Notes under the pieces: model-generated
What the model saw: the letters and a program-made list of their open reading frames with translations, nothing else
Told to the model about the DNA's origin: nothing
Database searches by the model: none
Shown here: in pieces, positions 22,065 through 34,725 of the stretch
Layout: each line of letters starts with the position of its first letter
How positions within the stretch are numbered: the stretch's first letter is position 1
Origin: Galbula dea
Taxonomy: Eukaryota; Chordata; Aves; Piciformes; Galbulidae
Direction: 5' to 3'
Assembly (NCBI GenBank): GCA_013399015.1
Contig: VWZX01007020.1
Span: 3,200,454-3,264,453 of the forward strand
DNA: 64,000 nt
Translations under genes and position numbers: made by a program

Positions 22065-25000
22065 GTAACACTTTTGATAATTCTGCGCTAGAGAAATATG
22101 ATTTGTAGTATTTGGGGGGAAGCATACTTTTGTAGAATCTTACTTCATTTATATTTCAGGATTAAATCTCCATTCTAAAATACTATATATTCCCAACTCT
22201 GATATAAATCACATTTGGGAAATGTAAGCTTCATGCTTGGGTGGAGCATCTTGCTTTACAGGGTGGAGTCTGATTTTTGTTAAGGTAAAGGCTAGCTGCC
22301 TTGCTTAAAGACAATTCCTACATTGAAAATGAAGTAATATAATGCATGAACTCTTTGAGTAATATCTTTGGGCTATGAAACGCAAAAATACATAAGAATA
22401 AATACCAAAGCCCCAAACCAAGCCTTTCCTCTTAATGGTGGTCCAAGCTTGGAGGGACAGCAGTATTTCCATAACAGTTGGAAGTTGGTTTAAAGGCGAG
22501 AGTGTAAATCTTTAGGTATCACATTGGAAAAGTCATTTATGATGTCAATCTTCACAGTTTATTTTCTTAAGTACAATTCATTATTGAACAATGAACAACT
22601 TGGGTGTCATATTTTTCAGTGGCTGGTTTGCTGTAATTAGACATTTACACAAGGAAAAGGCACATTTAGAATCACTGATGTTTATATACGGATGGGTTTT
22701 GTTTGCATTGAAAATACTTTTAATGGATGATAATCTAGAGATTTTGCTTATCAAAATGTGTAAGTCTTTTTGACTGTGTCCTGCGGGCTTGATAAGTTAA
22801 ATCAAAATATGCTGCATGTAATTTGGCATTTGTTTTAAATCAGCCTCTACTTTTCTTAGTGTTATCGGTCTATGTTTATAATCCAGATTTTTCTTGCCTT
22901 TGCTAAGCAAAGTGCAAAATGCACCCAAGACTATTAAATGCACGAAGTTAGAAGGCAGAGGAATTTCACTGTGTCTGATGCATAACATTTATCGTACAAT
23001 CATTTATTTTTTCCTCGGTTTGGCGAAAACAAAGAATATATTGATCCTGAAATGAACAGACACAGCAGTCCGTATTGTTAGATCTTTATCTATTAAAAAT
23101 GGAAAAACAGCACTTCAGCAAATTCTTTGGCCTCTGCTCATGATTACCCTATTTATTGATTGTTTGCCAAGAATGTATGCATCTTAAGAAAGCCAGGGTA
23201 AGAGCATTAAAAATATAATTTATTACGGCTTTTCAAGCAGAGTGCATTAATATTGTACAGTGAAGCAGTGGGGCTATATAAAAAGGACTTTCTGACGCCT
23301 GCAAACATATAAGTTCCATAAATTCCTAAATGGGAGATTTCAGCTGTCTCTGGTATTATGTGATATTTGCACAGCAAACTTTAATGCCAGGACAGTTTTA
23401 GACAAGGATTCTACAGACTTCACTGCTCCTTATGGCAAACGTGCTGTTTACACAGACTCGTAAACCTTCAGCAAAGCTCTAACACTGCCTTCAGGTTTAA
23501 ATCATGCTGTATTTTTAGAAGTGAGCATTGACCAATGCTTTCCCCTTTAATACTAGAAGGTTATGAAGTTGCTGCACTTGGAGGTCTTGCCAAGTACTAG
23601 CAGGAGTGATCAGCCAGCTGAAATTGTGCTCTCCTGTATAACATTTTTCACATTAACAGAAGGACACTAGTGACAGTTTGCTAAAAGATTTAGTGGCTTG
23701 ATTTGTAGTCAGATGATACCTGTGTCACACTACTAAGATCCACCTCTGATAATCTACGCTATACATCAAAATTTGTGCAGGAGTTTCTCCTACGTTGTTT
23801 TAAATATCAAATTCTACAAAAAGCTGCAACTCGTGAGACCCATGTACCTGGCAGAAAGTGTGCTGATGTGCAGCATAGTGCCTGTGCATTATGTGTCTGA
23901 TGATAGCTTAATTTGTAGGAACTGGTAAGAGGAAACCTAAATATGATTTAGGTGGTTTTGAATGTATCTATGCTGTTTGTTAAGATGAAGCTTTGTTTAC
24001 ATTTTTATCTTCAGGTATGAATGTTGAAACTTCTTATGAATTTTGAGCCCTTACTCTGAGTCAGACGGTAGTAAGTCAAACATCAATTGTGAGAGCCTGA
24101 AAGGGAAAAAAAAAAAATCACCTTTTTGCAGGTGAAGCATGTGTTTGTTTTAGAAAGCTCTCCACAGCTTAATTAAAACCAGTGAAGAAGTCATCAATTT
24201 CCGTGTACTGCTTTTGCTTTGGTCTTCTCTCCCCTTCCTGACCAGTCTCACTTAGATTTCAAAACAAAAACAAACAAAAAAACCCCCAAAAGCAAGACAA
24301 AAAAAAAAGCAGCTCCTTCCTGCACTACATAAATATTGGCAAGCTTTTAGTCTTGTCTTTCATGCTGAGCCTATTGGGCAAACTGGAGTGAGTTTGTGAG
24401 CTTTACCAAACAAGGCTGAAGGGGTTTGTTTGCCAGAGATTGACTTTCTGGTGAACAGATGTAGTTTAAACATACGTGCGTAAAAGGTATCTTTTTTATC
24501 ATGATTTCTTGCTATATGTTAGAGCACAAATCAACAGACATGGTCTTAAGGCATTTATCTGTTGCCAAGAGTAAATCTTCTTTTTAGACTACAGTGTGTC
24601 TGATGCACCTTAGCAGGTTAGGAGGTTTCCGTGAGTCTAGAGGGCAGTGGTTATTATAGAGGCATTAACATTGTAGGACTAATTGGAGTTCCTGGGTGCC
24701 CTGTTAAAATAACCCTTGTCATCATTTATGCTAAAGACGATACCCCTCTGGCAGGCTGCCATAAGACAGTTCTGTACATCTGCTTTTAACCCTTTTGCTT
24801 TCTGTCATTAAAGGAAGCTAACCTGTGCCGCTGGAGAGAGCGGGACAGGGTCAGGACCTAAAACCACGAGTCTGAGGTCATCTTATCATCTGCGTCCAGG
24901 TTTTCACAAAGTCTAGGAATCTTATTGCTGGGGGAGACTTCGTCCCTAAACCAGTTTGGGTCATCTGTTACATTTCTGTCTGTTGTCAACAGTGAGGAAA

Positions 25001-25172
25001 AAAAAACTTATAAAAGACAAAAGGAAAGGAAAAAGTTTATTTGCTTTATATTTGCAACATGGAGAAGGTTTTGTCATATGATGCTACAAAACTGGGAATT
25101 AGTATTTACTTTCAGGCATTCCAAATAGCAATATGAATACCAGAAATGTGGAATGTAAAGTGCAGGAGGCAA

Positions 25173-25207
<35 letters not shown>

Positions 25208-25854
25208 CCTAAACTTGCAGGTATGCTTCTTAAAAAGGCATTGAAATCATGATTTGTTTCTTAAAGATGCGAGTAAAAGAAGTGCTCAAGTGCACTCAGT
25301 GAATGAAGCACGAATTAGTGTTAACTTTTGCCTTGTTTCCTTGTGTACTCTTTTCAGAGCGAATGTGTAACACACAAGGTGATTTGTTGTTGATGTTGAA
25401 GGCAATTAAATATTTTGGCAGGACTAAGAAAATTTTAATGTTAACAAACAAAATTATGTAGCTGTACTAAAATGGCTTACAGTGAAGACATCTGCAGTAT
25501 GTATTTAGGTTCTCGTGCTGCCTGCTACTCACAACAAATCAGGCAGGACAGAGAGAATCAACTTCTCTTCAGTCAACCTTGTTGTTTCTATAGAAGGTAA
25601 TTCTTTAATCTGTATCTTATCAAGCAAGATAAATTTGCATTTCTGCTTTTCAGAGAGATGTATGTTTTGTAGAACTTTCTTTTTTTGGGGAAGGGTGGGG
25701 GAAAGGACTCGGAATATGTTTATCAAATATTTGTGATGATTCTTGATGCCTCCTCTGCCTGTTTGTACAGGTTTTATTTACATAATGCTGTATAGACCCA
25801 CCTACTACTATAACTCCAGTTTAATATGTTAAATTTAATATTTTTTTTTAATAG
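22065..25854 (+). other. SATB1: SATB1 intron after coding exon 1
   Basis: Donor GTAACA, acceptor TTTTTTTTTAATAG. No gene is seen inside. A 33-base poly(A) run lies at 25174-25206. The block at about 22780-23420 has balanced composition, few simple repeats and homeobox-like AT motifs, and looks like conserved noncoding DNA, though this cannot be shown from one sequence. Confidence 0.85.
25174..25206. repeat. Poly(A) run, 33 bases
   Basis: Uninterrupted A homopolymer within a SATB1 intron. No LINE or SINE body could be recognised upstream of it, so a retroposed origin is not established. Confidence 0.9.
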
Positions 25855-26031
25855 GAAGTATGCTTCCAGTTTTCTGTGTAGTGGAACATTATGAAAATGC
25901 CATTGAGTATGATTCTAAGGAGGAGCATGCAGAATTTGTGTTGGTGAGGAAGGATATGCTTTTCAATCAGCTGATTGAAATGGCATTGCTATCACTTGGA
26001 TATTCTCACAGCTCTGCTGCCCAAGCAAAAG
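25855..26031 (+). CDS. SATB1: SATB1 coding exon 2 (first half of ULD)
   Basis: Encodes residues 71-129 plus the first base of codon 130. It begins in GSMLPVFCVVEHYENA and contains EEHAEFVLVRKDMLFNQL and the SHSSAAQAK end. This is the first half of the ubiquitin-like domain (about residues 71-171), which forms the tetramer needed for high-affinity DNA binding and was earlier described as PDZ-like. Differences from human as I recall it are T72S and a serine for cysteine in the EYDSKEEH segment. Acceptor AATAG, donor GTAAAT. The exon is 177 bases in phase 1-1, so skipping would keep the frame while deleting 59 residues of the ULD. Confidence 0.96.
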
Positions 26032-27687
<1,656 letters not shown>

Positions 27688-27811
27688 TTGCCCTAAACTA
27701 GAAGACTTGCCTCCTGAACAATGGTCTCACACAACAGTAAGAAATGCTCTGAAGGACTTACTGAAGGATATGAACCAGAGTTCATTGGCCAAGGAATGTC
27801 CCCTTTCACAG
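27688..27811 (+). CDS. SATB1: SATB1 coding exon 4 (start of CUT-like domain)
   Basis: Encodes the last base of codon 172 through residue 213, with SCPKLEDLPPEQWSHTTV at the start and LAKECPLSQ at the end. It opens the CUT-like domain (CUTL, about 179-250), which with the ULD contributes to matrix-attachment-region binding. S185 in QWSHTT is the serine reported as a PKC target that switches partner choice between HDAC1 and PCAF in human; it is present. The exon ends in phase 0 with CAG before donor GTACTT. No substitution relative to human is apparent. Confidence 0.96.
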
Positions 27812-30447
27812 GTACTTAGCATAACATGTAATAAATAATAAAGCACTATAGGCAATGCTGATGTGAGATTTGAGATTTCTACAGGCTGTAGCAAGTAGTA
27901 CCCATGGAGTGAATCTGCCAAAAATGCAAATTCATTTGACCACTTCATGATCTTTATAAATATGCCTGATTCATTTTGAACATAGTCTTATAACATTTCC
28001 CATGGGGACTCATGAAAGGTTGTTTACACCACACTAAAATTGTCTCACAGCAAACTGGATTTTAACTGGTTTTTGTCTTCAGTCTTTGAACTGCTTTGAT
28101 GCAACTGTTTTTTTCAAGCACATGTGTTCAAGATGCTAAAAGGCTCTTTACTTACTGCTGTCAAAAGTACTATTGAATCTGAACGCTTGTTAGATAACCT
28201 ACAGTAGTTTTAAATGCTAATTCATAGAATGAGACAGTCCTTGGCATGCTATGTGAGAAGAGAATAAAGAGTAATGCTGTTTGGATGATGTGTTGTTGTT
28301 GCAAACAACCAAAGGAAAATCAGTTATTTATTAGTTCTAATCAAAATACACCTAAACAAAAAGGAAACCTTAATTTATGCATTGCTAAGTATTGAACTAA
28401 TGCTTTCCTCCATCCTTAGTTGTATTGTTCTTTTGTCAAACTACTGTGGAGGCGCAACTTGTTTTTCTATGCAGTACAGTGTCCAGCGATGCTGTGGTGG
28501 GAATATTGTATCTATTTTTACCTTTTAATTTTTAAAATGTATTTTGTTGTGGTGCAGTGGAGACACAGTATAGAAATAAATGATGATGGTTGTGGTAGGG
28601 AGGGGAAAAGGAAATTAAGGAAGTGAAGGTATTTTTATGTAGATTTTATTTCTCTTGCTCAGAATATTGGAGTCTGTCTCTGAAAGATTTCAGTTAATCT
28701 ATAGAAGACTACTCTCATTATCTGCTGGCAGGACAGACAGAGATATTAGCAGACTGTTTTCCCATCAATTTTTTTCCCCCCATAGTTAGGTAGTTTTCAG
28801 TGATGTGGCTCCAGTATAGGAAGTTTTGAAGTGGAAATAGTCAAAATTATCTTCACTGTTTACAAGCAATTCCAGTAGTACATCTGCAAAGTTATCTTGC
28901 GCATACCTACTATAAAAAAACTAGTGAGTTTTGCACTGCTGGTTTATGGAGCCTGCAGATAATTTTGGACTTTTCTTCATTTTTATCTAATAGTACCGAT
29001 TTTTACTTCATACTGATGGAAGTAAATCCTATTGAGATGGAATATTTCCAGGGAATATGGACACCATGTTTCATGTAGCAGCTTCTGTATATATGTAGAT
29101 GGTGCCATGATGAAGCAGAAAAAAGTTTTTAAAAGGAGTCCTTCACTAGAGACAGTATCATGGTACTGGAGACAATTCAATAGTTACTCTTTCAGAAAGT
29201 TGCTTTTAAACTATACTGAATCTTTATATAACAATTTTAATGGACAAAAAAAGCCACCTTGCCTGGTAACAGCTCTTCGAGTTAGCGCTTGAGTTGACCA
29301 CAACCCCAGATTACAGAACTCTGATTTGGGGCTGCTTGTTTACTGTTTTGCATTCTTTATTTGTAAAAGAATATACTTAAAGCTGTGAGCTTCTTTCTGT
29401 TAAAAACATGCTTATTACTTTGGTCATCTCTATCTTCACCATTGTTGTGGCAGTTGGGTTGCAAGAATTTAAATAACTTGTGCTTTTCCTTTTTAGTTAA
29501 AGACCAAATCACATTAAGCCTAAAATGCATTTAATTATTCTTAACTTTTGAAAAAACAAGCTGTTACAGCAGTTGATCAAGAGCCTATCAATCAGTCTAA
29601 ATCTTCCCATTTCCCTCCTGGAACTTGGGGGAGGATTTGTTGATCTGATTGTGTCCTTTTCACATCACTAAATTGATCTGAATGCTCCCTGTATTTGCCT
29701 AACTGATAACTGGTTGTATATCACTTCTGTGAAAGGAACACTGATTTAAGATTGTCTGTGTTTTATTAAATGTATAAAACCGTGAATTGCCCCACAGTGG
29801 CATGCTGCTGTGACAGAGGTGAGAGGTAAGAGCAAGACAGAGGTCGAGGGGCAATGTTTTCTTAGAAGGTGCATCAAAATGCCAGCATAGGAGATTCTGA
29901 GAGCAGAGAAGTGGTCTGTCCTGTTATGTACTTCCATGGGCATAGGTAATGCCATATGAAGTGCTTCATCACAAATGCAAGCTAATGCAGTGACACCGTA
30001 CCATAACTTATTAACACTGTTATGGATATAATTTATTAACCACAGAAAAATGACTCAAAATGCAAGCGAGAGTAGTTATCGTGTTCCGTCACTGTCATTA
30101 GCAGTACTCTATTTTGTGTAGGTACAGAAGGATTTGTTGTAAAGTACTTAAGTTGCTGTGCTCAATGCGTGGCATCACCGAAGCCCCAGCGAAGCATGGA
30201 AAGCTGAAAATTGTCATCCTCACTTAGAATTTAGTGTATTTTCTTAATGAATCTTGGATTTTGTGTATTAAAAAGTTGCTCATATTTATTCAAATACTGA
30301 TACTTTATGTACTGCAAAAAACTCCGAGCAAACTATTTTTATAGTGCAGATATATTTAATAGCTTGAAAATACGTGAACAAACAAAATTTGAGATCCGGT
30401 TTGTCTTAATGATAAAGTTTTGAAATCAGCAAGCTACTACTTCAGTA

Positions 30448-30490
30448 GTTTTCTTTTTCTTTTTCTTTTCTTTTCTTTTATTTTATTTTT
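30448..30490 (+). repeat. (TTTTC)n pyrimidine microsatellite
   Basis: Imperfect T4-5C units merge into TTTTA units within the large intron. A similar TTTTC tract occurs at about 51758-51800 in a later intron. Confidence 0.75.
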
Positions 30491-33400
30491 TCCCCATGTG
30501 GCTTCTTGCCCAACTAAAACTTTGGGGTGTACAGGTATGAACTCTTCATGCCTTCCTTGGTAAAATAGTAAAATGCCACTGTGCCTCTTATTAGGTGAGT
30601 TGAATACATGGCCTCTTTTGAAGCTGCTCTCATTGTCTCAATCTGTGAATGCTGTGACCACCCCCAAAGGTCAGGTTTATCACTCAGTATACGAGCCCAC
30701 ATCACAGGGAGTCCCTGCTGACATGACCTGAAGTGCTTGGGGTGAACTGGAGCAAATGCATGGCTCTCAATTGCCATGGAATTGCAATCATCCATCCAGA
30801 GGTATCAAGCAGGCAAGGACACTTGCATTTTTCCAGGGAAGAGCCAAACCTGTTCTGAGTTTTGAACTGCAGTGTGTATTTTCATGCTTTACCTTGGGTT
30901 TGCAAATTTTTTTTGCTAGAGACTAGTAGCAAACGCAGATACTGGGGGAAAGACTTTCTGCGTTTGATACGCATGGCTCACTTCATTTCTGCTTTCTCTC
31001 CAGACCTCTTTTGATGGGGAAGGCAACTTAGAATTTAATCTAGGGCTCAATTTTGGGCTGTCTTGTGCATTCCATTAAATTGGTCCATCTCGTGAGTGGC
31101 CTAGATCTCATTTCCCTCCTGTTTTGGTTCTTCAGTCTCCAAAGGGTTGTAGAGAAATTGTTCTAGCATCAATTCCTATTTCCAGCCCCTTACACAGAAG
31201 CTCTTCTCTACCTCAGTCTCTTGGGAGTTGCTCTAAAGTGATCAGCCAGAGAAGCAGGCCTGTTGCATTTATTTATTTAATGTTAGTCTTTCCATCTCTC
31301 TACTCAGCTTGGTCCTAGCCTAATACTTCACTTTCACAGTTTTGCTCTGTTTTGGTTTTTAGTGCAGAAATCTCTTATTATTTCTACAGTTAAAATAACT
31401 GAAATACTACAGAATTTATTTATAATCATATTAATAAGTTTATTTTACCCCTATTGAATTATTCTTTCTCTCTCTCTGTATATATACAGTTAGATAAGAG
31501 GGAGAGGAGAGAAGAGCAACATGGGCTATTGGCCCAAGAAGAGGCTGGAAATTCTTTTGATAATTCTGGAACAAACTCGTTGTGTGCTTTTGAACATGTA
31601 CCCCTTATCTTGAGTTCCTGTAACCTTTTCCGTGAAAGGAAGATAACAAGTCACCTACCAAACACAGAGATGATAGAGATTAATTAGTATCTGGGCACTG
31701 CTTTGAAAATATGGCAGTGATCAGATTACATTGACTTCTCTACTGGTACTATCTTACCTGATTTGGTTTGGCTTGGTTTGTTTTGTTTGTTTTTTTTTCC
31801 TGTGAGAAGATTTTCTAAATGATTGTTAATAGTATTCACAAACAGGCATTTCATCAAACCATTGCAAAGCACTTCTGAGGCAAGGTATTCTTTCTCTTTA
31901 CCCAATAGTATCCTGAAATGCAAAGTGTTGCTTGTTTGGTTGGTTGTCTATTATTTTTGATTTTGTTTTGGTTTGGTTGTTTTCTTTTGCTCATGCTTTG
32001 AAGCTGCTTGTATCTAGCCTGACTGTCAGGACAACCAATAGTCAGTGTATGATAGGTGAGGAATTCCAGGCCTGCTGTATAGTGGAATCTCACATCTCTC
32101 AGTTTATTATTTTAAAAAATACTTCATAGGGACATGCAATGTTTCCATTAATTTTATCCAGAGGCTGTGATACTCACGGACATAGTCATTGACAGACACT
32201 GCATTACTGTTTAATTGTGTGTGTGCCCACCCTGTGCCTGTAATGGCTTTTACATAACTTTGCTCTGGAAGATGAGGGAATGGCATTTTTTCAGTTAGAG
32301 GCATATACACTTGTATTCTGTGAAACATATGAACACACAGAGCAAGAGCTGATGTGATACCAAAGTCTGGATACTTTTGCACTTGTGATAAATACAGCTA
32401 TCCTGACTGCATTTTGGTCAAACTTCTGTGCTGTATAGATTGTCTGCATCTAGCGTGGGCACAATATAGATCATATACTTTCCTTTTTGTTTAGATAACC
32501 TGCCCTGAATTTGCTTGCTGGTTTGTGCAGAGCCTATATGATCTGGCAAAGATGCCAGACAGCAAGCTTGCTCAGAACATCAGTGTTTCTCAATTCACCT
32601 GATCTGAAGGCACCAAATAAGCAGTGTGATATCTTCTTGCATTTCTTTGCTGCTGTTCTGACCCCCTCTCCAATATCCCAACCACAAAAAAGTTGCTTTT
32701 GCTAAAATTGAAATTTCCGATAACCAAGAAATGAGCTCTTAAGAGTTGCCAAAATAAATATTTTTTATGAACAATTTTTAATTCATGCTTTACAAAGCTG
32801 AAGCTGTTTTTTGCCTTCCTCTATCAATTTTACCTGCCTAGACCTGAGATCAAGTTCTTGGATTTCTTTGTTGCGTATGATTCTCTTCTCCCCTTCTCCT
32901 CCTCCTCCATTCCCCCAATAATTAATAACTGGAGTAAGGAATGCAGCTCCTTTTTCTACTTTAGAAGCTACTGTACCTTAGATTTTAAAAATGTCATTAA
33001 TTATTTCAAGGAAGCAAATCCTTGAGGGCCTAGGCTGAGGTTTTGGCAGGCAGGGCCTTTCAACCCACCCCTCAGTTGCTCAAGAGCATTCCCTCTGATG
33101 TCTCTTCAAGCTGACGTGGTATCTGGATTTTTAAAACATGTTAAATTAACCATTTAAATTTGTGACCATGATTTTTAGTCATCCAGGTAGAACAGGCAGT
33201 ACAGAGCCTACTGCTGACAGGACAGAGTAGATGAAATATGCCTGTTGGTAGAACTGTGTGAGGACATTCATAGGATACTCAACATTTAAATTGCTCGATC
33301 TCTTGATCACCGATTTATGTTCTTTAGATGCATCTAAATACTCTCCATGTTAAAGTTGTGTCAGTTATATGCAATTCTTTCATTTGGGCAGCACCCTATT

Positions 33401-34095
33401 GAAGTAGAAAATATATAGCTATTTTTTTCTACCTCTTCATTAGTATTAACTATAATAAGGATGCCAAAGTCCCTTTCCAAAACAGTTTTTGTGGCCTTGA
33501 CTTATTGTGGGGAGGAGGGGGCACATACCTTGTTTCTTAAATAAATTTTACTTCTCACTTTGGAGGACTCTACAAGGTGTCCATGTCCCTCAGTAACTGT
33601 GCTGTCATGAGGTCTTATATTTCTGCTTCTGAAAAAGTGAGTGGGTTTGTTGTTGTTGTTGTTTTGAGGTTTTTGTTTTTATTTTGGGAGTTTTTCTTAA
33701 TACTCCTGAAGTCATTTATATGAAGGTAATAAGCAGCTATGTTCTCCCATGCTTTCCCGTGTACAAAGTAAAAAGCTCATGCATTGTAAGGGCGTAATAT
33801 TTTCGGGACTGTCCTTCCCAGTTTGTGTGCTAACCACTTGGGATTCTACCTTAGCAATTTTGAGAGCTGTGTCATGTGAATGCATTATCTGCATCATATG
33901 GACTTTGACTCTTAGGGAAATGATGGGATAAAAAAGGAACACAGCACGTTTTCTTCTGATATGTTTTCCTTCTAAAATGTGCATGTGTTTTAAAACTGAG
34001 CCCTACTTGACTTCTGTTTTCATTCAGTGGTCCTGACAATGTTATATAGAATATCTGACATTTTAAATATTTGCAGTTATGGTTTTCTCTTCTAT

Positions 34096-34114
34096 ATATA
34101 TATATATATATAAA
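34096..34114. repeat. (TA)n microsatellite
   Basis: About nine TA units followed by an A-rich stretch, in the large SATB1 intron. Confidence 0.8.
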
Positions 34115-34415
34115 AAAATATAAAAGCTGTGGGGTTTTTTTAACTTTTTACATTTAGTGAGTTAAGAGGCAGTCAAGTAATGCACTGCTACAAAATTTTG
34201 TATTTGTTCATTCATGTTTCTTGTATACTTCTTAACACAGTCATGGCCAAAGGTGAACCCTGATTTATTTATTTTTTCTATAACTTTGTTAGAAAAGAGG
34301 GTTAGAGGGTTAACATGCCACTCCTTTAGTGTTCTTTAAAGCAAGATTGCAAATAAGCCCTTTTTCCCTTCTTATTGGCAAATTGTTGGCTGTAGAGTAC
34401 TGTACAAGTATAAAC

Positions 34416-34455
34416 AACATGAGAGATCCTTTAACATAACATGAGAGAGCCTTTA
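34416..34455 (+). repeat. 18-bp tandem direct repeat beside the L2 relic
   Basis: Copies at 34416-34433 and 34438-34455 share AACATGAGAGA(T/G)CCTTTA with one mismatch and a 4-base spacer. The second copy runs into the L2-derived coding relic, so this is a local duplication at its edge. Confidence 0.75.
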
Positions 34456-34725
34456 GCCGCTTTGCTCCTTAGCTTTGGAGCTCATTGCCAATTGAAGTAA
34501 GGAAAGCTCTGGCTGTTGGGACTTTTAAATCTAGACTTAAAAGTTATTTGTTCTGTTTAGCATTTTTAAAATGATTCTATTAGGAATTGTATGTGCTTCA
34601 GTTTTAATTTTAACTCATAATGATTGTAAAGCACCCTGGGATGCTTGCATGAAGGGCGCTACAGAAACCCAAGATTGTATTGTACTGTGTTGTAATGTAT
34701 TGTATTATTACATGGTGCTGGAGTT
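34438..34725 (+). mobile_element. Ancient L2-type LINE relic, 3' end with ORF2 C-terminus
   Basis: Translating 34455-34571 in one frame gives SRFAP, a stop, then LWSSLPIEVRKALAVGTF and KSRLKSYLFCLAFLK. This matches the pattern that closes the reverse-transcriptase ORF of L2/CR1-clade LINEs: a LWNSLP-type motif, then (E/D)xR, then FKxxLKTxLF. Downstream, 34625-34675 carries the familiar 'gtaaagcaccctgggatg' and 'gaagggcgctacagaaa' tail, followed by a TGTATTG/TATTA microsatellite-like end at 34676-34712. The order and spacing support a true relic and not chance. It has an internal stop and is inactive. The family name is from memory of motifs. Confidence 0.75.
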
